Assembly: GCA_030705725.1 (NCBI GenBank)
Contig: JAUZPW010000017.1
Location: 1 to 13,745, forward strand
Direction of reading: 5' to 3'
Length of the DNA stretch: 13,745 bases
Origin: Bacillota bacterium
GTDB taxonomy: Bacteria > Bacillota > Clostridia > Oscillospirales > Butyricicoccaceae
How positions within the stretch are numbered: the stretch's first letter is position 1; each line of letters opens with the position of its first letter. The notes beneath the pieces were generated by a model. That model searched no databases and was not told the origin of the DNA. It saw only the letters and a program-made list of their open reading frames with translations. The translations under genes were made by a program, and so were the position numbers. Positions 1 through 5,437 of the stretch are shown here, piece by piece.

Positions 1-570
1 CAGGCCGGGCTTCATAACCACCACCATGAGCGTAACCATTACGAGCTGAGGGATGCTGCTTAAGATCTCCGTAAAGCGCTGCATGATCAAATCCAGCCTG
101 CCGCCGAAATATCCGGAGATAAGGCCGTAAATTACGCCGATAAAAACATCGATAAAGACCGCTATGAAGGCTATAATCAGGGAGATTCGGGTGCCGCACC
201 AAACGCGTGTCCAGATGTCGCGGCCTAGATTATCTGTGCCGAAAAAATGATACTGGCCGGACACGTTTTTTTTGGCGTACATATCGACGCCATTTATGAA
301 GCCGTTAAAAATGCCTAAGCTTTCAAGCCCCGGAACGCGCGGCGGCAGATTGCTTATCTGAGACTGAACCTCGTCGTAGGGGTAGGGGCTCATAACGGGC
401 GCTAAGACCGCGATCAATATGATCAGGGTGATGACGACGGCGCTTACCACCGCCCCTTTATTGGAGGCAAAATGATAAAGGATCTCCTTGAAATATGAAA
501 CGTTTGCGTATTCCTTTTCCGCGGCGTCCGCGTGCTCTTTTACTGAAAGGCTGAATTTGACTTCTTCCAT
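1..570 (-). CDS. oppC: Oligopeptide/dipeptide ABC transporter permease, OppC/DppC type (partial)
   Basis: Only the first 190 codons are present; the reading frame runs off the left edge with no stop. The product is one of two membrane permeases of a peptide-class ABC importer. The N-terminal cytoplasmic stretch is followed by a first membrane segment at about residues 37-58, then an extracytoplasmic region ending in GTDNLGRDIWTRV (about 111-123), a hallmark of OppC/DppC proteins, then a second membrane segment at about 130-150 and the start of the conserved transmembrane core. The EAA loop that contacts the ATPase would lie outside the window. The ATG at 568-570 has a good AAGGAG ribosome binding site that overlaps the stop codon of the upstream oppB, four bases away, so the two are probably translationally coupled. 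The ATPase genes (oppD/oppF) are not seen and are expected further left. Family assignment is firm; substrate is inferred only from the operon. Confidence 0.93.
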   Translation of the reverse strand, partial: MEEVKFSLSVKEHADAAEKEYANVSYFKEILYHFASNKGAVVSAVVITLIILIAVLAPVMSPYPYDEVQSQISNLPPRVPGLESLGIFNGFINGVDMYAKKNVSGQYHFFGTDNLGRDIWTRVWCGTRISLIIAFIAVFIDVFIGVIYGLISGYFGGRLDLIMQRFTEILSSIPQLVMVTLMVVVMKPGL

Positions 571-574
571 ATTA

Positions 575-1507
575 TCACTCCTTAGCCAGACGGACGCGGG
601 GATCAATGGTTACGTACAGGATGTCCACGAGCAGCATTGCCGCGATGAACATCACGCTGTAGATAAAGCTTATCGCAAGCACGACGTTATAATCGTTTGA
701 CTGGATAGCCATAATGTACAGGCTTCCCAGCCCCGGAATACTGAACGCTTTTTCTATAACCAGGCTGCCTGTCATCAGGTTTACAAGCAGCGGAGCGAGC
801 ACCGTGATGATGCTTATCATTGCGTTTCGCAGCGCGTGGCGCACGATCAGCTTGACTTTCGGCAGGCCCTTGGATTCCGCCAGCATCATATAATCCGAAG
901 CCATGATGCTTATCATTTCCGTGCGGGTATAGCGGGCCGCGTTCGCCAGAGTGAACATTGACAGCGCGATTGTCGGAAGCACGAGGGATTTTATCGGCAT
1001 GCTGTCGCTGTAAAGCAGGGGGAACAGCTTAAATTTGTAACCTAAGAAGTAGGAAAGAAGAAGCGCGAACACAAAGGACGGAAGGCTGACGCCCAGCACC
1101 GAGATGGCCGTTGTCAGCGTGTCCCATCCGGTTTTGCGGTTTAAGGCCGCGACGATGCCCAGAATGATGCCGACAAGCGCGCCGATCACGCCCGCCTGCA
1201 GGCCGAGCCTCAGCGTTATTGCAAAGCGGCTTAAAACCATATCCCTGATGGACATGTTTACCTGAATGCTGTAGGAAACCCCGAAGTCTCCGTGGAGCAT
1301 CTTTGATATATAGATAAAAAAGCGTTCAACCACGGGCTTATCGAGCCCGTAATATTCCTTCATCTTCTGTATTTGTTCCGGAGTAAGCTTTTCCTGATTG
1401 TTAAACGGCGAACCCGGCATTAAGCTGAGCAGCATAAAAAGGACGAACAGGATGATGAATATTGTAACGGCAGAAATTATAAGCCGCTTCAAAACATATT
1501 TTCTCAT
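575..1507 (-). CDS. oppB: Oligopeptide/dipeptide ABC transporter permease, OppB/DppB type
   Basis: A full-length 310-residue permease, the usual size for OppB/DppB. The first membrane helix is at residues 9-30, followed by the family-typical extracytoplasmic segment containing YGLDKPVVERF and HGDFGVSYS (about 53-80). Five further helices lie at about 100-122, 132-155, 175-192, 231-252 and 277-300. The EAA-type coupling loop is at about 205-228 (DYMMLAESKGLP and HALRNA), and the chain ends in the conserved IDPRVRL. It would form the translocation pore with OppC and pass substrate delivered by OppA. The ATG at 1505-1507 is chosen because the first helix starts normally there; its ribosome binding site is weak (GAGAG), while that of oppC is strong. 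It sits 110 bases downstream of oppA, a gap that holds two inverted repeats. Family confidence is high; the substrate cannot be read from the permease. Confidence 0.95.
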   Translation of the reverse strand: MRKYVLKRLIISAVTIFIILFVLFMLLSLMPGSPFNNQEKLTPEQIQKMKEYYGLDKPVVERFFIYISKMLHGDFGVSYSIQVNMSIRDMVLSRFAITLRLGLQAGVIGALVGIILGIVAALNRKTGWDTLTTAISVLGVSLPSFVFALLLSYFLGYKFKLFPLLYSDSMPIKSLVLPTIALSMFTLANAARYTRTEMISIMASDYMMLAESKGLPKVKLIVRHALRNAMISIITVLAPLLVNLMTGSLVIEKAFSIPGLGSLYIMAIQSNDYNVVLAISFIYSVMFIAAMLLVDILYVTIDPRVRLAKE

Positions 1508-1519
1508 GTTGAATCTCTC

Positions 1520-1534
1520 TTTCCCGGCGGGAAA
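1520..1534 (-). repeat. Short palindrome TTTCCCG-N-CGGGAAA before oppB
   Basis: Seven-base arms are perfectly complementary around a single central base. In RNA this could fold as a six-pair stem with a three-base loop. It ends directly at the weak oppB ribosome binding site region (GGGAAAGAGAG), so it may limit oppB translation or act as the second of two tandem hairpins in this gap. The palindrome is seen in the sequence; the function is inferred. Confidence 0.4.
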
Positions 1535-1540
1535 ACAGTG

Positions 1541-1579
1541 AAATAAGGAGGGTGCCTACGATAAGGAACCCTCCTATTT
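1541..1579 (-). terminator. Stem-loop between oppA and oppB, possible attenuator or mRNA-stabilising hairpin
   Basis: In the minus-strand transcript AGGAGGGT and ACCCTCCT form an eight-pair stem, extended by AAAT/ATTT across one bulged base, around a loop of about 14 bases. It is followed by a broken T-rich stretch rather than a clean T run, so full termination is doubtful. Its position just after the binding-protein gene fits the common pattern in which a hairpin lets the binding protein be made in excess over the permeases. That role is inference. Confidence 0.45.
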
Positions 1580-1617
1580 GAAGCCGCAGCCCCGCCACCG
1601 TTAGGTACGGCCCGGCT

Positions 1618-3279
1618 CTACTGGACCTTAACGTACTTATAGAAGCACTTAACGCCGGTCAGATGGCTTGTGTGGCCGCTTATGTTGCCGCGGGTGAGCT
1701 GAGCGAAGCCGGTCTGGAAAAGCGGAATGCACACGGCCTGTTCGGTGCAGATATTATTGCACTCGATCAGGTCTTTCCAACGGGCCTCTTCGTTTCCGGA
1801 GTCGGTTGAGTTGGCTTTTTTATATAGCTCGTCGAATTTGTCGTTTTTCCATTGGCTGTAGTTTGACGGATGCTTTGATTCATACATGGCGAGGATCGCC
1901 GTTGGGTCCGCATAGTCCGGCCCCCAGCGGTGCAGGCAGATTTCGTATTTATGATCGAATTCAAGCTGCAGGCGGTTCTTCTTGGGGGTCGCCTCAATTT
2001 TTACGGTCAGGCCGTCAAGAGTATCCTGCAGAGCGGACTGGATAAAAGCGCAGGCGTTGGCCGCAAAATCAACCTCCTGGTCGTATACGATTGTGATTTC
2101 ACGTTTTTTGGTCTTGGCTTTGGCTTTTTCCCAAAGCTCCTTTGCCTTGGCGGTGTCGTAATCAAAATACTGGCCGCTGGCTTCCGTGAAGTCCGCTCCC
2201 GAGGAATTTGAGCACAGGCCCTTCATGGTAATGTTGTGGGCCGGGACGGAGCCGTTATTGAGCACGTTGCCGCAAAGGGAGGCGCGGTCGATCGCGTAAG
2301 CGATGGCCTGACGGAATTCCGGAACATCCAGACCGTCTACTTTGGTATTTATCATCAAATAACAGTTATAACCGCCGAGAATCGCGGTAAAATCGGGATT
2401 CGAGGAATACTGGCTTACTAAAGAGCCGGTGAGCTCGACATTATCCACGTCTTTATTTTCATAGGCCATTACCGCCTGCTGAGTATCGGAAATAAGCTGG
2501 AACACTATAGTGTCGACGTTGACGTTGTCGGCGTCCCAGTAGTCGGGATTCTTTTTAAGGGTGACGGAATTGCCGCCGATCTTGTAGTCCGATATGAGGT
2601 AGGGGCCGTTAAAGAGGACGTTATCCTTTGTTACGCCGAATTGGTCGCCCTGAGAGGTCTGAAACGCCTGATTGACAGGAACCCACGGAGTGAAGGCAAG
2701 CAGATTCAAAAGGTAAGGCACGGGATGCTCAAGTTCCATAACGATGGTCTTGCTGTCTTTTGCCTTGACACCAAGCTGATCCACCGGAAGCTTTTTGCTC
2801 AGCACGTCGGCCTGATTCTTGATGGCCGCCATTTCGATCTGATATTGGAACTCCGACAGATTGCCGGTGGAAGTGGCGTTGCGCTGCCATGCGTAGACAA
2901 AATCCTGCGCCGTGACGCTCTCGCCGTTGCTCCATTTTAAACCGTCGCGCAGAGTAAAGGTATAAGTAAGCTGATCGGCGCTTACATCGTATGTTTCGCA
3001 CTGGCCGGGCTGGATTTTTCCGTCAGCGTCCACAACGAAAAGCCCTTCGGCCGTATTGGATATTACGCCCATGGAAACGGAGTCGCCCGCTATCAGCGGG
3101 TCGAGAGATTCGACAGGGGTGGAGACCGCAAGCTTAAGAATTTTTTCGCTCGCCGGGGATGAGGCAGGCGCGGTGGCTACAGTGCTTTCCGCTGCTTTTT
3201 GAGGCGAGTTGCAGCCGGTCAGACACAGAGCTACCATGATTAAAGACAGTAAGGCGGCCGGAATTCTCTTGGTAAACAT
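1618..3279 (-). CDS. oppA: Peptide-class ABC transporter substrate-binding lipoprotein, OppA type (SBP family 5)
   Basis: A complete 553-residue extracytoplasmic binding protein. The N-terminus is a lipoprotein signal: basic MFTKR, a hydrophobic core, and the lipobox LTGC at 20-23, with Cys23 as the lipidated residue. A serine/alanine/threonine-rich linker follows, then the mature domain. Family-5 landmarks are visible: the LRDGLKWSNGE segment and downstream AQDFVYAWQR near 110-135, NPDYWD near 240, FRQAIAYAIDR near 320 and HRWGPDYADP near 455. The length and the WGPDYADP motif resemble OppA rather than the nickel- or sugar-binding subgroups. It has a good ribosome binding site (AAGGGGA) and starts only 15 bases after the kinase gene, so it is co-transcribed with the kinase and deglycase genes. 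Known members bind peptides; here the partner genes suggest glycated amino acids or peptides. That substrate is inference. Confidence 0.94.
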   Translation of the reverse strand: MFTKRIPAALLSLIMVALCLTGCNSPQKAAESTVATAPASSPASEKILKLAVSTPVESLDPLIAGDSVSMGVISNTAEGLFVVDADGKIQPGQCETYDVSADQLTYTFTLRDGLKWSNGESVTAQDFVYAWQRNATSTGNLSEFQYQIEMAAIKNQADVLSKKLPVDQLGVKAKDSKTIVMELEHPVPYLLNLLAFTPWVPVNQAFQTSQGDQFGVTKDNVLFNGPYLISDYKIGGNSVTLKKNPDYWDADNVNVDTIVFQLISDTQQAVMAYENKDVDNVELTGSLVSQYSSNPDFTAILGGYNCYLMINTKVDGLDVPEFRQAIAYAIDRASLCGNVLNNGSVPAHNITMKGLCSNSSGADFTEASGQYFDYDTAKAKELWEKAKAKTKKREITIVYDQEVDFAANACAFIQSALQDTLDGLTVKIEATPKKNRLQLEFDHKYEICLHRWGPDYADPTAILAMYESKHPSNYSQWKNDKFDELYKKANSTDSGNEEARWKDLIECNNICTEQAVCIPLFQTGFAQLTRGNISGHTSHLTGVKCFYKYVKVQ

Positions 3280-3294
3280 AATCTTCCCCTTTCG

Positions 3295-4110
3295 TTAACT
3301 TATATGCGGGTAGCCGAAGCCCCCGCGTATAGTACATGTGTAAGCGGATCTTTCCGAGGCGTAATCAAGCGACGCCTCCATGTCGCCGCCGTCGGCGAAG
3401 CGTGTCAGAAACGCCGCTATATAAGCGTCGCCCGCGCCCATCGTATCCACCGTCTCCACTTTTTTTATACCCTGGCGGTAAACCTTTTTTCCGTCGGAAA
3501 CGACAGAACCAAGGGTTCCGCGGGTAACGCACACTATGCCCGTACCCAGCGCGTGGGCGCTTTCGATAAGGGAAAGCACCTCTTCCTCGCCCATGTCGGA
3601 GCCGGAAAAAAACGCGTATTTGAGATAAGGGCAAACCGCCTTGAGATATGCATCCCCGCGCCTGTCCGAGAAATCAAAAGAGACCGGAATCTCGCGGCTG
3701 AGCTGCGGCAGCTGGCTTTCGATATGCGCCTGGTTGGTCGTATGGCAGACGTCGTAGGAACGGATCAATTCATAATCCTCGCGCGTAAGCGACAGAGCGA
3801 ATAAATGCTGGCAGGAATCGCGCGGGCCGGACACAAAGACGCGGTCGCCGTCCGTGCTAATGCGAACGCCCGGCTGCGCGGTATGCGCATAAACCCTGCG
3901 GGAGCGTAGGGTGGTTACCCCCTCTTTATTAAGACAGGAGAGGATAAAATCGGCCCGGTCGTCATTTCCGAAAATACCGAGATAGTTTACGGCCAGGGCG
4001 CCGTCACGCTTAGCGTTCACCGCCACATTGACGGCCTGGCCGCCGGGATAATAAAGCCCGTCGCTTATGTAGCAATCCGTAACATTGTCGCCGACAGTGA
4101 TAAGTCTCAT
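3295..4110 (-). CDS. frlD: PfkB-family sugar kinase, probable fructoselysine 6-kinase (FrlD type)
   Basis: A 271-residue ribokinase/PfkB-fold kinase, close to FrlD in size. The start VGDNVTDCYI followed by PGGQAVNVAV (22-31) matches the FrlD pattern of GDN-x-x-D with a short run to GGNAVNVAV, much shorter than in ribokinase or fructokinase. A VSFDFSD stretch (143-149) resembles the AFDFSD of E. coli FrlD. The C-terminal PfkB signature DTMGAGDAYIAAF (222-234) carries the catalytic base Asp228 and the anion hole. In the Frl pathway this enzyme phosphorylates the sugar part of fructoselysine at C6 with ATP, in the cytoplasm. The ATG at 4108-4110 has a strong GAGGTG site. It lies between the deglycase gene and oppA, which fits a pathway operon. 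The FrlD similarity comes from remembered family sequences, not a search; the exact amine partner (lysine, other amino acid or peptide) is open. Confidence 0.82.
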   Translation of the reverse strand: MRLITVGDNVTDCYISDGLYYPGGQAVNVAVNAKRDGALAVNYLGIFGNDDRADFILSCLNKEGVTTLRSRRVYAHTAQPGVRISTDGDRVFVSGPRDSCQHLFALSLTREDYELIRSYDVCHTTNQAHIESQLPQLSREIPVSFDFSDRRGDAYLKAVCPYLKYAFFSGSDMGEEEVLSLIESAHALGTGIVCVTRGTLGSVVSDGKKVYRQGIKKVETVDTMGAGDAYIAAFLTRFADGGDMEASLDYASERSAYTCTIRGGFGYPHIS

Positions 4111-4204
4111 TCGTTTTCACCTCGATACGATAAAAAATATTACCCGACGTATTAAATAAAGCTACAATTCCCATATGTATTGCAAAGCTCAAGCCTTTTT
4201 GATA

Positions 4205-5200
4205 TTAATACTCCATCTGCCACATATAGCGGCGCACGGACAGCGGATGGCCGCGCTCGTAAGCAAGGCTGTCAACCATTTTTCTGACCACGCTGCCGGC
4301 GATGAGCGGCGCGTAATACTCACGGACCTCCTCGTCAATACCGGACATATCGAATTCGGCTTCGTCGATTACAAAGACGTTATCGGAGAATTTCTTGCAG
4401 AATGCCAGGGCGCGCTCATCCAGATAACGGGTGGCGCCGTTTCCGAGCGCGATGACGAACGACACGTCGTAATCGGTGATCTCGAAAGGTCCGTGAAAAT
4501 ACTCGCCGGAATGGATACAGCTAGAATGGAGCCACTGCATTTCCATGAGCAAGCACGCAGAAAAAGAATACATTTCGCCGTAGCTTGCGCCGCTGCCCAT
4601 GGTATAAATTATGGTGTCGCGCCTATTTTTTTTGCCCCAGGCCTCCGCGGCGCTTTTATATTTTTCTGCCGCGCAGTTTGTCGCCCTTTCCAGCGCATCC
4701 AGAGCGCGGATGCCGCTCTCCCATTTGGCGCTTTGCTCTTCAGCGACGATCTTCAGGATGCCGAAAGCCAGAGCGTACAAAACAGACTTGCTTTTATCGG
4801 CGACGGCGGCGTCCGGGCCGTGGTCATAGTGGATCGGATATTTTGCCGCCTGCCACAGCGGGGAATCTTCTTTATTTGATAACGCAATGGATACGGCACC
4901 CGCTTTTGAGGCTTTTTCGGCTGCGGAAACCGTTTCGGGAGTATTGCCGGAATGCGAGCAGGTGATAACGACGGAGCGCTCGCCAAAATCCTTCGGCAGC
5001 CCGTAGTTAAACTCGTTGGCCGTGTAGATGCTTGCCGGAATGGTGATTTCGCGGTCAAACATATACTGCACCGGCATCATAAAAGCCTGCGAGCCTCCGC
5101 AGGCTACAAAATAAAAATGATTTATGCCGGATTTCGCTTTCTCCGCTACCGCTGACAGAGCATTTTCAATCTGTGAGCAATGTTCAGCCTTCAAATTCAT
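4205..5200 (-). CDS. frlB: SIS-domain fructosamine-6-phosphate deglycase (FrlB/FraB type)
   Basis: A 331-residue protein with two sugar-isomerase (SIS) domains, the usual FrlB length. The first SIS domain has FYFVACGGSQ (29-38) and the phosphate-binding CSHSGNTPETV (81-91). The second has YTMGSGASYGEMYSF (199-213) and HSGEYFHGPFEI (230-241). Glu220 and His236 are 16 residues apart, like the Glu214/His230 pair known as catalytic in Salmonella FraB, and the flanks (SGE-x-x-HGP-x-E) also resemble E. coli FrlB, as does the tyrosine-ending C-terminus. FrlB-type enzymes split fructosamine 6-phosphate into glucose 6-phosphate and the free amine. The gene is first in its operon, has a strong AAGGGG site before the ATG at 5198-5200 and a near-consensus promoter upstream. 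A GlmS-like isomerase or a glucoselysine-6-phosphate deglycase are alternatives; the adjacent FrlD-like kinase favours the present call. Confidence 0.8.
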   Translation of the reverse strand: MNLKAEHCSQIENALSAVAEKAKSGINHFYFVACGGSQAFMMPVQYMFDREITIPASIYTANEFNYGLPKDFGERSVVITCSHSGNTPETVSAAEKASKAGAVSIALSNKEDSPLWQAAKYPIHYDHGPDAAVADKSKSVLYALAFGILKIVAEEQSAKWESGIRALDALERATNCAAEKYKSAAEAWGKKNRRDTIIYTMGSGASYGEMYSFSACLLMEMQWLHSSCIHSGEYFHGPFEITDYDVSFVIALGNGATRYLDERALAFCKKFSDNVFVIDEAEFDMSGIDEEVREYYAPLIAGSVVRKMVDSLAYERGHPLSVRRYMWQMEY

Positions 5201-5229
5201 AATCCCCTTCCAATTTTTTGAACTAAACT

Positions 5230-5235
5230 AGACGA
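5230..5235 (+). promoter_or_regulatory. AGACGA motif at the frl transcription start, possible operator half-site
   Basis: TAGACGA occurs here, within the predicted start site of the frl transcript, and again at 5299-5305 upstream of the promoter, with a third related copy inverted at 5314-5320. On the minus strand this copy reads within GTCTAGTTTAG, which partly resembles the GT-N-TA-N-AC operator form of HutC-type GntR regulators but lacks the second half. The role is inferred from position and repetition only. Confidence 0.3.
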
Positions 5236-5243
5236 CATGAAGA

Positions 5244-5273
5244 ATTATACAACCCAAATTTATAAAATGTCAA
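5244..5273 (-). promoter_or_regulatory. Promoter of the frl-opp operon
   Basis: On the minus strand TTGACA (5268-5273) and TATAAT (5244-5249) are both perfect sigma-A consensus hexamers, separated by 18 bases. The predicted start is near 5237, giving a leader of about 37 bases before the frlB ATG. So strong a promoter in front of a catabolic operon suggests that a repressor controls it; no obvious regulator gene for it lies in the window. Confidence 0.85.
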
Positions 5274-5299
5274 TATATTACAAGGCATAATATGGAAAT

Positions 5300-5319
5300 A
5301 GACGAATTCGGGCTCGTCT
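5300..5319. repeat. Inverted repeat AGACGA-N8-TCGTCT upstream of the frl promoter
   Basis: Two six-base arms are perfectly inverted around an eight-base spacer, about 27 bases upstream of the frl -35 box. The same hexamer recurs at 5230-5235 near the start site. The rest of the gap between the frlB start and the permease stop (5201-5437) holds only the frl promoter and the downstream terminator; no credible gene is seen in it. Confidence 0.35.
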
Positions 5320-5382
5320 TGGCTGCCGCGCCGCTTATTTTATGACGGTGGTTTCTGGCGCGCAAAATAAACTCAGCGTAAA

Positions 5383-5418
5383 TTAAAAAACGGAAGCAAC
5401 GGTTTTGCCGCTGCTTCC
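5383..5418 (-). terminator. Rho-independent terminator of the sensor/ABC operon
   Basis: GGAAGCAGCGG pairs with CCGTTGCTTCC over 11 positions around a short CAAAA loop, and is followed by GTTTTTTAATTT in the minus-strand direction. It begins 19 bases after the permease stop codon. In the minus transcript the one non-Watson-Crick position is a G-U pair, whereas in the plus transcript it is an A-C mismatch, although T-rich sequence flanks both sides. This favours use for the minus-strand operon and insulates it from the frl promoter. Confidence 0.88.
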
Positions 5419-5437
5419 ATTTTTTCTGATCAACGCA

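Noticed and set aside
3304..3804. 166-codon open frame on the plus strand
   Set aside because: Antisense to the kinase gene, with no domain and no ribosome binding site.
4175..4879. 234-codon open frame on the plus strand
   Set aside because: Antisense to the deglycase gene, no family features and no promoter; explained by codon bias of the opposite strand.
5274..5380. Small plus-strand gene of 17 codons starting at 5292
   Set aside because: No ribosome binding site, no promoter, and too short to support without conservation.
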